Assembly: GCA_947652115.1 (NCBI GenBank)
Contig: OX393561.1
Span: 4,737,531 to 4,801,530 of the forward strand
Direction: 5' to 3'
From: Blastomussa wellsi
Taxonomy: Eukaryota > Cnidaria > Anthozoa > Scleractinia > Plerogyridae
Length of the DNA stretch: 64,000 nucleotides
Numbering within the stretch: position 1 is the stretch's first letter; every line of letters starts with the position of its first letter. The notes under the pieces are model-generated. The model saw only the letters and a program-made list of their open reading frames with translations, made no database searches and was not told the origin of the DNA. Shown here piece by piece: positions 1 through 11,183 of the stretch. The translations under genes and the position numbers were made by a program.

Positions 1-491
1 TCCGCAGATGTAGTTACAAACGCTGCACTTTCTCTTCAGTTATTTTAAGACCCTTGTTGGTCCTGTCTGGAAATCAAAAAACCAAGGATCTTCAGAAGGG
101 CTTTCGTAGAAAGAGGTCGATTTTTGTCCTGAAAGGCCATATTGGGGTAGCACAGATGACGCAGTGGTAAGAGCGCTCGATATGTGGGTCCTTTCCAATT
201 CCGAACGGGTACCATATGTCGATTGAGTTGATGGTTCCCGCCTCGTTCCAAGGGATCGTCGTCGGGTTTTCAGGTTTTCGAAATTTCCTGTCTCCTGGAT
301 TGAGCCCCCGCACAAAAACCTAGATGAAGCTTATGTGGCTTCCTGTCAAAATATCCTAATTTAAATGTCGATATTTGTATTGTTAGTTAAGTCACATTAT
401 CACACAGAATACGTGATGACATACGAATGACGATATTGGTAGAACGACCAAATATATAATTTCTACCTTTGTTGCTTATTGTTTTTAACAG
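1..491. other. Intron upstream of the first visible REJ-gene exon
   Basis: No exon is supported here. The stretch ends in a T-rich tract and an AG acceptor at 490-491, directly before the first recognisable exon. It contains a tRNA-like repeat fragment around 137-312. Confidence 0.6.
137..312 (+). repeat. tRNA-related SINE-like fragment
   Basis: Around 152-180 there is an A-box-like stretch (gacgcagtggtaagagcgct) of the type found at the 5' end of tRNA-derived SINEs. A clear B box is not seen, so the call is tentative. Open frames crossing it on the minus strand look like chance. Confidence 0.35.
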
Positions 492-3400
492 GTTTCTCCG
501 TCGTCGACCTGAGCAGCCTTGCTCCCATCAAAGAATATCATGCTGGCGAGGACTCCTTTGTTCTGGTGATCCTTCCAGCGAATTATCTGAAAGCGGGCTC
601 CAAGTATCGATTCAAGTTGACAGTTAATGACGGAAGTAAAGAGGGTTTGGCCTCCATGGATGTGGAGGTAAGAACCGGACCTACTTCCGGTTCGTTCTCT
701 GTTGAGCCAGCTACTGTAGAAGCACTGGATATAGTTACAATGTCCGGTGAGTAAGCGGATAACTTTCAAATTTTTTAAAAGAGCTAAAACAGCCTCTCTG
801 TAGACAAAAGCACATGATCATGAAGGCGTGAAGATATAAAATCTTTTTCAATTCATATAGACTTCATTAGTTTAAAGCATAAATATGCTTTATATGAAGA
901 TTCCAATGCCGGTTTCCGAAACTTTCCAGTTCGATTTTCTAATATACCGTAAAATTCAGAAAATAAGGACCTCCGTGTATTAGCCCCTCCGTATACAAGC
1001 CCCCCAAATCTGAAACGCAAACATACCTCCTATAATAAGCCCCTCCGAATATAAGCCCCGAGGGCTTGTATTTGGAAATTATCCTCAATTATACAAACCA
1101 GAGCAAACTACACATGAGGGTAGGAAATAGCAAGGGTTGACAGGCCGCACATCTAGACCGCTGTGAAAGCATTTGTTGACCTTTTAAAGTTTTTCTCTAA
1201 CGAGTGTATCTTTTAAAGATTTTCCTTTCTTATAAGATATTATTGGTGGTTCTTTGAAAATTTGTCGAAGCATTGGTTGATTTTGTATAATGCGCCATTT
1301 GTTAAGCAAGGCTCCTTTAATGTTTGACACAGATGGTTGGTACTGTGTAACAAAGGGCAATATTTCTTTACTTTTTCTATTGTTCTCTTTAAGCACTGAT
1401 TCTCTTCCGGTGAATTCTATTTCCTACTGATTAACTTGTTACGAATTTCAAAGCCAAAACCTCTAATATTACCAGTTGCACATTCAAAAATTTTGACACA
1501 AATTTCGCTCCAATTATAATCCCAGCCAATTTTGAAACGCAAATTTCCCTCCTATAATAAGCCCCTCCGAAAATAAGCCCCTTCCAAAAATAAGCCCCTC
1601 GAAAAGGTCCTTTGAAAAATATACGCCCCGGGACTTATTTTCGGAATTTACGGTACTTCCGAGAATGTTCCAAAGGTAATTTAACTTAATAGAAATAAAC
1701 ATAGTTTACTCCGTATTATAATTGGTATTTGTGACTCATGATTTAGCGCACAGTCGAGTCATGCATGGTGCCAGCGGAAAGCTTGGAGAACACGAAAGAA
1801 GCATTAGGTCCTCTCAAGGCAATAACCGAGTGCACCTACAGCTCCGTAAGTGCTCTTCAAACTTACCAAGTGCACCATTGCTCGATAGTACACAGCTAAA
1901 AACATGAACCAATTATTTTTATAGCATTGCCAATGGGAATGGAAATTTTCTGGCGAAGTCATTTGCTTACGCTATCAGTGTGTAATATTGGATTTAATAG
2001 ACGCTGACATGTTGAATTTGACTGTGCCGCTCTTCTAGGTATTTTTGCTGGCCAGCGTAAGACTCGAAGCCTGCGCAGTAGACTATTATCCGGGACAATT
2101 GAAACGACAATCATGCGCACATCACATGGCTGTCATATCATCCGGGATCCACGCCTGAGATTACTTTGCACGTGAGAATTTTACGCACGCTGTCAGACGC
2201 TTTCGAGATGCCGTTTACGTTGCCAATTTTTGCCATAAAACAAGTAGATGAGCATTTTCTAAATGTCTTCATCTGCTTGTGAATGATTCATCAAGGTCAC
2301 GAATGGTTAATGATGAATCTTGAGCAGGAAAAGATATCAATAATGTTTGGCTGCTTTCCTGCATGTATGATCCATTTTTGCCGATTAGTAATATGCAAAT
2401 ATCAAGCGTTTCTATCTCCCGCGGGAATACACTGTCTGCTTGCTCCAAGTTGGCGAGAAAGCTTTCTGGATGAAAAAAAAAAAAACGGTTAAGTTGTTTC
2501 TCTTTCACTGCCATCATCTTCAGTTAACATTTCCTTTTTCAGGAAAACGTCTTTAAATTCAATTCTCAGGCGTCAGACTGAAAGCTTCTTCTCGACGAAA
2601 TGATAACGCACACATCAGCAAAATTTTGACCAGTTGTTGACACTCAAGACGTTTGACGTTTGAGTGTTTAAAGCGGCACCAACTCTAAACTGCAGTGTTC
2701 TGACCAGCGAGATGTTGTTTTTAAGTCATTGCGTTACGAACTCATGAAATGATTACACTCGAAATGCGGGTCGAAGTGTTTCACAGCTAGCCGTTTAAAA
2801 ATTTCCCTCAGCCGTTCAGCCTTTTTCCTCCAGCTCTAGCGCCAGTACTTACTTTCACATTGAAACCCCTAGTATAATATAATATGTCTTATACTTGCAG
2901 CAAAACAATGGATCACCGACTCGGACGCCGGTCCTCTTCAATACGCATTCGGTGAGCTCATCGACAAAGATGTGTGCGAGACACATGGGGCTCCGTCACC
3001 TGACCCAGAAAGTCAAGAAATTGTGAGCCAAGGATCTGGTTCAAACTACATCCTTCAATTGTGCGCAGTTATTATAGACAAGTTCGATTCGTATGCCATC
3101 GCAACATTCAATATCACTTCCAATCCACCGAGCGCCTCTGCTCTAACTCCGGATGCCCTCGAGAATTTGTTCGATAATGCCATTGATGACAAGTTGCAGA
3201 GTGGAGATGCGGACGCCGCTATGGGGGCATTGATCAGCATTACAGACACCGTACTGGAGTCCAACGACACAACAGGTCAGTCATACATGCATGAAAAGTT
3301 GGATTTGACCCATCCCCCTTTGACATGGCTTAAAGATTGTGAAATGTATCTTTGGGCCTTTGGCGTTTATCAAAGGTTTGCATCAAATCCTTCACAAATT

Positions 3401-6400
3401 GATTGACTGCTTCAAGAAACTAAGTACACAATAGGTCAGCTCCTCGTGACCAGCTCCCTGTTGGCTTGATAGCTCAGTTGGTTAGAGCACTGCACCAGTA
3501 TCCCAGCTGAGGTCATGCCGTTCGAATCCCGTTAGTCAAGCCTGAATTTGTTTAGGCTTTCTGTTCCAAACTGCATAATGTCATCATCCTTCTTCTTTCG
3601 TAATTTATAAGTGCCTTTTGATTGACTTTATTGCATTTCAATTTTCAGATGAAATGAAGAACAACATCTCGCAAAAGGCTCAAGGAGTTATTCTTGGAAT
3701 CCTGGAGAGTACTTCAATCGACGAAGACAATGCCTCCCCACTATTAACAGCGATTGTAAAGACTAATGCCGAAACTGCCTCCAATAGGTAAAGTTCAATC
3801 ATCGCTTCTAAAACGTACGTAATAGCCTGTGAAGTATTTACCCCAGAATGGAAAACTACAAATAATAGTCGAGTTTACGGTTAGATATTACTATGCCATT
3901 TTACTGAAGGACCTAAAGCTGCAAGAGGAGTGATTACATTTGATTAGATCAAGATGAGATCTTTTATGATCTCGAATTTGAAAAAGTAAGGTTGTCTTTT
4001 TCAAGTTCGGACCTTGTGCCTTCGAAAAAGAGTTAACTGAAAACAAATTGCAGTCACCCTCTTCCCTTGCCAATTTACTTGATATCTTCGGCTTAATTGA
4101 TGATCTATAGGCGCATTTCGAGTATGAGTGAAAGTAGTTAATCGAAATGTTAGTTCCGTCACACTAAAAAAAAAACAGAAAAATCCCCGTGACAGTGTGA
4201 TATCTTCGGCTTAATTGATTATCTATAGGCGCATTTCGAGTATGGGTGAAAGTAGTTAGTAGAAATGCTAGTTCAGTTTCACTAAAAAAAAAAACAGAAA
4301 AATCCTCGTGACAGTGTCCCTTTTATCGCTTTCGAGTAATAAGAAGAATCAATTAAAACATTATGAATCTATAAGGAAAAAAATCCAATATCTAGATCTT
4401 TAGCTTGGAAAACGCATGCTCGAAATTACAAGCCACTTACTACCTTCAAAACGACAGTAGTTCCCCTATCGGAAAGGTCGACTGAGATCCGCATAACATC
4501 TCAGTAACGAAAGTTTAGGTTTTAATCACAAGGGAAGCAAAAAATCAGAATATCTGCTGCGATTGTCAGACTGAGGTCTCATAGCGTAGAATGGCTATTG
4601 TTCTCGGCACATTTACTTCCAGTTGAAGAAAGTGTATAGGTCTGTCATAACGATTATTAGCAGCTCAGAAAGAGTTCTTTTTATTGGTTGCTATGAACGC
4701 GCGGCAATGCTCATTATCTTGATGGCTCAACGCACTATTATTTCTTCCTTTTTTAAATAAACTCACCGCGCTTTTGTCTTTTCCTTTACTTTCGGATCAA
4801 TACATTTTCAATCATAACCTTGAAATGTAGATTCAGCATTCATTTTCAAAAAGCCGCGCGTGGGTTGTGAGATTTTTATTTCTTGAAATCAGGAAAGCAA
4901 GTTTTATCAATGCTATTGCGCCAATTTGGCCCTTTCGTCTCTTATTCTTAATGCGCTTGTCTTCAAATTTGCCGCTTCGATGTCTAAACAGACATTCCAA
5001 CGAAGATGTCCGTTATGTTCCTTATAAATGCAAATATTTCAATCAAAGTGAGATGTTTTCGGTTTTGTTTGCAATTTAGTTCTGGCATGGCACAAGCGGC
5101 AGTGAAAATTCTAAAGGGATTTAATGAGAAGCCGCTTACCGACGACAAGGCAGAAGGCCTGTTTGACTGGATGGCCGACCTTGCTGGTGATTCTCTAGTA
5201 AATGATACCAGTTTGAAAGAGGTAAGGGGCTCATGTAAAAAGGAATTCATGGAAAATACCAGTGATGAAAGTATTGCACGATGTCGTTACCTGACTACAA
5301 CTACCAGAAATCATTTCGCAGTTTCCTTTTTTATTTAAATTTTGTAATCCCAGTGGGTTTCAAATAATAATTGCCCAGGTTAACACAAAAACGGCAAAAA
5401 CTAAAGGATTCTGGAAGATGTAGTCTAATGATCATGACGCCTTCACGCAAATCGCCAATTCAGGTTTGTTTTGGTTTTCATAACTGCACTAAGTTCAACT
5501 TCAACTTTTATATTGTGCACTATCAACAGAGTCAATTTACATCAGTGTTATAAACTAAACATAAGAAGAGAAATAAATGTTACATACGGTTATGGAGAGA
5601 AAAGAGTAATTTCTGATTGGTTCAAAAATCTTGTGCCTTTTTCTTGACCAATCAGCAGTATAAAAACCAAAAAACCGTGACTCGCGCGCGCTCGTTTTCC
5701 TGCGCTTTTGCTTTGAGTTTCGTTTGGTTAACTGGATTGCCTTGTTAATCGTGGTGATTAGGCAGAGTGATTACCTTATTTTTTTTGTTTTACGACACTA
5801 AATTGAAGATCGCTCCACTTTACTCTGGTAAATTAAGTAATTCAAATGCGAATACAAATATAACAAGATTACCCTGAAAAATGCAGATCAACTTTTAACA
5901 CTTTGAGAATCGTTTCCAGGGCCCTCTTTCGCGCTCAATATAGCTGCAAAACAATAATAATCCTTTATTTAACACTACCGTGATATTAAACGGGAGCCAT
6001 TAATTTAGAAATTAACAAGCACATAATATAAATATACAGAAACTTGTTCAAATTCCCAAATATGGTGGAAGACCGGCCAGTTGGTTATTTAAAAACTATG
6101 AAGGAGTTGAAGTCGGGACCATCTTGGACAAATCATCTACAGACAAGGCCGGGAACCCTGGATTTCAATCGAAACGAAATATAACGTAACACAACATAAC
6201 GTTCAGCATTAACGTATAACGAACATGCTGTAACGTAACATAACATTTTTAACTTATCTTCGGACTTTTGCAGGCCAATTAAAATCAAACTTCTTCTCAA
6301 CAGACGATGATAGATTTTTTCGACACACTTGCCGATAATCTGGACGAAGGTCTCCTCCTGGGAGATCCCCCTAGAGAGGTATCCGATGACCGGCTGGGAT

Positions 6401-8431
6401 CGGTAAAGATCCAGTACACCACCTTGCAAAGTGAGGTACCCACTAGCAGCAAGCCCGGTGCTCCCACGTTCGACCCCGGCGACTCGCTAGCGAATCAGTT
6501 CAAGACAAGAAAGTGCGATGGGGGAAAGACATGCAGTGGAGTGGTCCTGGAACTTATTCAGTACAAAGATAACTTGATTACTGTAGACAAAGAGAAACAG
6601 AACAGCGACGTGGCCATCGACAACTCTCAGGTAATGGTATTGCAATTTGGGCAAAACTGAAAAAAAAAATAAAGAAAAAAGGAAAATATTTTCGGAGGCT
6701 AGTAGCTCAAGAAGAAGATTTATATTTATATTACTCAGAAGTATACTCCCCATAGGTAGCACATCCATTGCATACACGTTTCCCTGATCAATCGTATATC
6801 GTAATTGCATTGTCTCGCTTCAGTGTAACGCAAAAACAGTAGATAATGTTGCTGACCCGTCTTTTAATAAAGCCATTACGAAAAGGGTGAGGCTCACGCA
6901 AGCCTCAGATTATTTGTTTTAAGATCTTATGCAGGCCCGTAAGGACGGGGGTGCGATGGATGCGCTCGCCCCCCACCCCCCCCCCCCCTCCCCACAGGCC
7001 TCCAGAGGTCCACTTTTTTGTTGACCACCGATTTAAAAACGTATATAGTATATAGCGCACCCATCGCACCCCCTCCCTACCGGCCTAACCTTTTCTCGTT
7101 CTTTGCACTTTACAGGTAATTGGCCTGGAGTTAAAAGACCCAGTTTCGAAGAAGAAAATCCCAGTAACTGGTCTAGCAAAACCGCTTAAACTAAAGTTCA
7201 TTGTCTCTCCTGCGCCAGACGGCAAACAACTTGGTTGTAACTATTACGACGACGATAAAAATACCTGGGTGAAAGCTGGTCTGACGGCTGTCATTGAAGG
7301 GAACAACACACTGATTTGTGAGTCGACCCACGCGACATTCTTCGCCCCGTCGACCGATGCAAAGAATACTACGACCGCTGCTCCTACTACACCTGCTGTT
7401 GGAGGTTAGGAAACTATTTAAACAATACAGTGCTTCTGTCGAGGAACGATCGGCTGATAGTTGCCCCGCGGAAATTTGATGAATATAACGACATTTCGAT
7501 AGAGGGAATAAATTTCTAAAAAAAAATGTGATGCTGCGTAGGTGGGAATTATAACAATATAATTTGGTTTTATCAACTGGGTTGATAATGTAAATTGGCC
7601 ACCGTAAAGAGATTCAAGAGCTGAATCGCTCCGACGAAGGTCTAACGTTCGAAACGTCAGCTCTTGAATCTCTTTACGGTGGCCAATTTACATTATCAAC
7701 CCAATTGATAAAACCAAATTATATTGTAACATTTCGATAACTTGTTTTCGCCAATACGTCATTCTCGCTGAAACTAAAAGTTGACTGACGACGGCTATCG
7801 CGTTTTCCCGCCAAAATGATCCTTGTTCAGGCGTCTTAGTAGCAGAATTTAACGGCCTCTAACACGTTAGGTAATGCCCCAGCAATGCGTAATAAGAGGG
7901 GCGGGAGGAGGGGGGGGGTGGTACTTTCGTGACGCCGTGATCCGGTTTTTTGTGCTCTGTGATTCGTGGTTTGATAAAAAACTGTTCCGTGAATCGTGAT
8001 TGAAGTGTATTCCGTGAGGCGTGAAATGCAAAAGTCCTTGGCTGTGACTCGTGAATAGATAAGAAATATATCGTGAATGTCTAAAGTTGAGTTCGTGGCT
8101 GAATTTCACTGCATTGTGATCAGATTCAGTTTTTCCGCGACCATACTGAATTTTTCGTGATGCGTGAAATCGAAAATTTACTATCGTGACTTCGTGACAA
8201 GACCCCCCTTTGCCCCCCTCTAATAACGTTCCTTGTTTTCATTTTCTCACAGCGACACCAACAGAAAAAGAGGATAAAGACATGACGGGCGCTATTGTGG
8301 GGGGTGTAGTAGGTGGTGTCGTTTTCATCCTCCTTGTTGTTCTTGGAATCTGGTACTGCACTAAACAGAAGCAGAAGAACTCAGGCAGGATATCCCCAGA
8401 GGACCCGCTAGAACCTGCACCAGTGGATTAA
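492..8431 (+). CDS. REJ/GAIN-like single-pass membrane protein, 3' part of gene
   Basis: Exons read as 492-746, 2901-3275, 3649-3787, 5080-5221, 5379-5463, 6304-6630, 7116-7404 and 8253-8431 (stop TAA). All have AG/GT borders, and the phases match except at 5379-5463. The first exon looks like the end of a REJ/PKD-type beta-sandwich (FKLTVNDGSKEG). The next exons are helical and acidic, like the N-terminal part of a GAIN region. Exon 7116-7404 has a GPS-like ending (CNYYDDDKNTW, then CESTHATFFAP) followed by a Thr/Pro linker. The last exon has one strong membrane span (about 22 residues from GAIVGGVVGG) and a 29-residue basic-then-acidic cytosolic tail. The family resembles sea-urchin REJ and polycystin-1-like surface receptors, but with one span rather than eleven. 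The N-terminus and signal peptide lie left of the window. The exact family is not certain. Confidence 0.82.
945..1660. mobile_element. Non-autonomous TIR element (about 0.7 kb)
   Basis: The left end (taccgtaaaattcagaaaat, from about 945) is matched in inverted orientation by the right end (ttattttcggaatttacggt, ending about 1656). Just inside both ends lie repeats of an ataagcccctccga unit, at 955-1080 and 1540-1640. There is no supported ORF inside. It lies in an intron of the REJ-like gene. Confidence 0.65.
3463..3542 (+). repeat. tRNA-like element with palindromic tail (SINE head)
   Basis: A 7-bp acceptor stem (GGCTTGA with TCAAGCC), an A box (agctcagttggttagagc) and a B box (gttcgaatccc) are present. 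The anticodon arm and T stem have mismatches and base 33 is C, not T, so this is unlikely to be a working tRNA. Just downstream, gcctgaatttgtttaggc forms a hairpin, suggesting a tRNA-derived SINE. It lies between exons 2901-3275 and 3649-3787. Confidence 0.6.
4081..4317 (+). repeat. Two-copy tandem repeat, 118-bp period
   Basis: The unit starting gatatcttcggcttaattga at 4081 is repeated at 4199 with a handful of substitutions, and each copy contains an A-run followed by cagaaaaatcc. It lies in the intron between 3787 and 5080. Confidence 0.85.
5379..5463 (+). other. Frameshifted exon of the REJ-like gene
   Basis: The exon has good AG and GT borders but is 85 nt long, while the neighbours need a phase-0 to phase-0 exon (a multiple of 3). 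Its first codons continue the helix in frame 1 (VNTKTAKTK), the middle reads well only in frame 3 (ILEDVV), and the end reads well only in frame 2 (MIMTPSRKSPIQ). Two one-base losses would explain both the length and the frame pattern. As written the reading frame stops, so either the gene is damaged here or the assembly has two indels. Confidence 0.7.
5600..5730. repeat. Fragment of a dispersed repeat rich in ccaatca and gcgcg
   Basis: The words 'accaatcagcagtataaaa', 'cgtgactcgcgcgcg' and 'gttttcctgcgctttt' recur with changes near 21165-21540, 41636-41770 and 43485-43735. This marks a dispersed non-coding repeat family. No ends can be fixed for this fragment. Confidence 0.45.
7553..7728. 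mobile_element. Foldback element with 72-bp near-perfect arms
   Basis: Arms at 7553-7624 and 7657-7728 are almost perfect inverted complements, separated by about 32 bp. The loop contains gctccgacgaaggtctaacg. The word ttcccacctacgcagca flanks this family: it is seen inverted at 7533-7549 and again near 39505 and 62041. Half-copies of the arm occur at 61935-62060. The element lies in the last intron of the REJ-like gene. Confidence 0.85.
7915..8205 (+). repeat. Degenerate cgtga-rich low-complexity tract
   Basis: The words cgtgat, cgtgaa and cgtgac recur every 10 to 25 bases through this intronic stretch (for example gtgacgccgtgatccg and ccgtgaatcgtgattg). It looks like an old expanded simple repeat. 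No coding signal is seen. Confidence 0.6.
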
Positions 8432-8985
8432 AGTCAGGAGAGTATAGACAAGGAGAAGGAGGCTGCTTATTCTAGTGAAACCAAATTAGCTGGCTATTTT
8501 TGTTACAAACGATACAAACGTTGTTACAAAAACGTGTCTAGTCTAATCACATGACAGGATATCAAAGAGCACCGGTTTGCTGATGTATCCAAGATGATGC
8601 AGATATGTCCAGGATTGACCGCTAATGAAATGCAAGCTCTTTATGACAAGCAACACAAAGTGTCCTCATTGATAAAAGTTCACTAAAACACACATAATGC
8701 TGTCAAATATGAAGTAATATGAAAGTGGAAAATAACCCAGTCAAATATGAAGTAGTAATTGATCAGAACAATACCTGCGTTCAATCCTGGATATAAATGG
8801 GACCATGACAAGGGGTTGGAAAATCGGCCTGTTTCTATCATCATATCTTGATTGCTTTTATCAAAAATAAATAGCCTCAAACGTATTTTAGAACTTAAGT
8901 TAATAATTTTAAAACTAATTCCTTTTTAATAAGTGGTAATACCCCTGAGAACCTTTCGCCAGCCGCATGTGTGTTCGTGTGATAC

Positions 8986-8991
8986 AATAAA
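8986..8991 (+). terminator. Candidate poly(A) signal of the REJ-like gene
   Basis: AATAAA about 555 bases after the stop codon. Another AATAAA lies near 8866. Either could serve. Confidence 0.5.
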
Positions 8992-11183
8992 TCACTGACA
9001 TATTTGTAGATAACAGTTTTACTTTATATAAATTCTTTGATTAGTCAAGAAACCATTTATACGGACAATCCAAAGAGCTCCTTTTGCAAGGTATTTATCA
9101 CCTTTTTGTAACTGTTTCATTATTTTTCAACTTTGGTTAACAAATATGCATAAATCGAATAATTCGCTACAAAGCTTTTGGGTTAAAAGTATATTTATTA
9201 GCTTGTGGCTGAGGCGACACAAATGTAATGTACGTGTTAGCCGGATTGTTGCGTGACAAGAAACTATCCGCCCAAACTAAAGGACATCTTAGCTTAATAA
9301 AGGTAACAAGTTAGTACGACAGAAAAGTAACAGACGAAGTTATGCCGTTTTTACTAAGTCATAAGTGGAAATTACAATTTGCTTCAAACTCCGGAGACGT
9401 ACTTGACTTACCATAAGTATAATGTAAACATTTCACTGGGAATTTACTAAGTCGTTTACACGTAGACTAGACCACGCTCTTAACATGAGAATTCCGCCTG
9501 CCGAAACAAGGCGTACATTAGAGCAATTTTCGAGTATTAAAGGCAAAACCAAAGCAATTGCGCAGATCATCCAGTGAACCAATAAAAACTCAAAGCAAAT
9601 ACTGTGCAACTGGAACAAACAGCGGAAAAACGTGTTTGAGCGAATCACAGTTGATTGAGGTATTTCTTCTGATGATCTCTGATTGATCAAGAAAGTTGTA
9701 CGAGTATTTAACATAATCATTAAGCATGGCAAGGCAAAACTAAAATATTAATTGCGCTCAGCACCGAAGTGAAAATCACCTTATTAAATTGAGCAGTTAT
9801 ATTATTTTGTTTGTAAGTAAACGTTTTTCAAATTAAAAAAAAAAAGGTGAATTAAAAGTCAGTTATTCCTTGGAATATATCCTAAAGGCAATCAGCGGCC
9901 ACGTGTTGGCATTTCTTTGAGTTAGTCTAATGTATATATAAAAAAAATAATTTAGCGAGCCTTACAATGCAAACTACCAAAATACAAGGCGATAAATCTG
10001 GTGGATAACAGGCGCAGTTTACTTGACCTAGTGGGACAGTGGTGTGGAACAACTTGCACTTAACTTAGCAATATGTCTGCGTTTTAAGCAGTCAGTCAAA
10101 GTTTTGGCGGTTGTATGTTTAACCATCCAGACATTTATCATCAATGAACGTAACTCAGTCGCTTGGAGTTTGTGCACCCTGAGTCTGTGTTGTTTCACAT
10201 TATAATAAATGTATTCTACCTTTGCTGTGTGTTAAAAATCATTAAAACTTTAATAATAGTTTAATAACAGTTTGTTTTATTTAGTTTAAGAATTGACTGA
10301 AAAGATCATGTTTCTCGTACGAATAAGAGAGAACAAACGAATAACGAACGAACGAACGAATGGACGAACGAGCGAACGAACGAATGAACGAATGAATGAA
10401 CGAACGAACGAATTACGAACGAATGAACGAACGAACGAACGAATGAATGAACGAACGAACGAATGAACGAACAAACGAACGAACAAACGAACGAACGCGA
10501 ACGAATAACGAACTAACGAATAGTGAACGAACAACGAACGAATGAACGACAGAATGTAGCTGTTTACTCTATCTACATATGAGCAGCCAGCGTTTATAAA
10601 TATATTAGATTAAATTACATCAAACTGACGTTTTTAAAATTTCCAGTACGAAAACCAGAATTTGGTCACATCACGTTGAACATTAATTCGCAGAAGAGAA
10701 CTGTGGAATGTACCAAAACGGAGAGCACTCGCTGATAGCAGTTCAGAGACATTTTCTAGAGTATGAAACATGCGGTGGTGCTTACGCATCGAAATTCCCA
10801 TGGAAACGGTTATCTGAATCGAAATGTCGAATGTAACGAGCGCGGAGGCGGAGCCCAAACGTTATTTTAATTTTGAAATATAACGTTTTGTGTGATAAAT
10901 AAAACCTTTGCTTTTGCAAGGAAGACAGATAAACGGCTCTTTAAACTATGAGGTTGATAAGTTAACACTTATTGCTCGATGTCAGCAGGTGCTAAACAGG
11001 TGACCAATCAATTGATAAATAATGGTATACACCCCACGTGCAATGAGCCACAAGCAGATTTGGGATACAAATTAGCATTGGACACTGACAACATACAATG
11101 TATCTTTTTATCTCTCGTTTCTTAAACTATAGCTATACGCACGATTCCAAGATCAATTTTTCTCGCTATGTAATCATCACGAT
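8992..11183. other. Intergenic stretch without a supported gene
   Basis: A+T-rich DNA with one long simple repeat (10328-10552) and a fragment of the ccaat-rich dispersed repeat near 9540-9720. The open frames here are short, and none shows a recognisable domain. Confidence 0.6.
10328..10552. repeat. (CGAA)n / (TGAA)n tetranucleotide microsatellite
   Basis: About 220 bases of cgaa and tgaa units with a few interruptions. It opens a long artificial minus-strand frame of RSFV repeats that should not be called a gene. Confidence 0.95.

Noticed and set aside
3463..3542. Functional tRNA-Thr gene
   Set aside because: Mismatches in the anticodon and T stems, C at position 33 and a SINE-like tail argue against it.
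10286..10534. Minus-strand frame of RSFV repeats
   Set aside because: It is the translation of a cgaa/tgaa microsatellite, not a protein.
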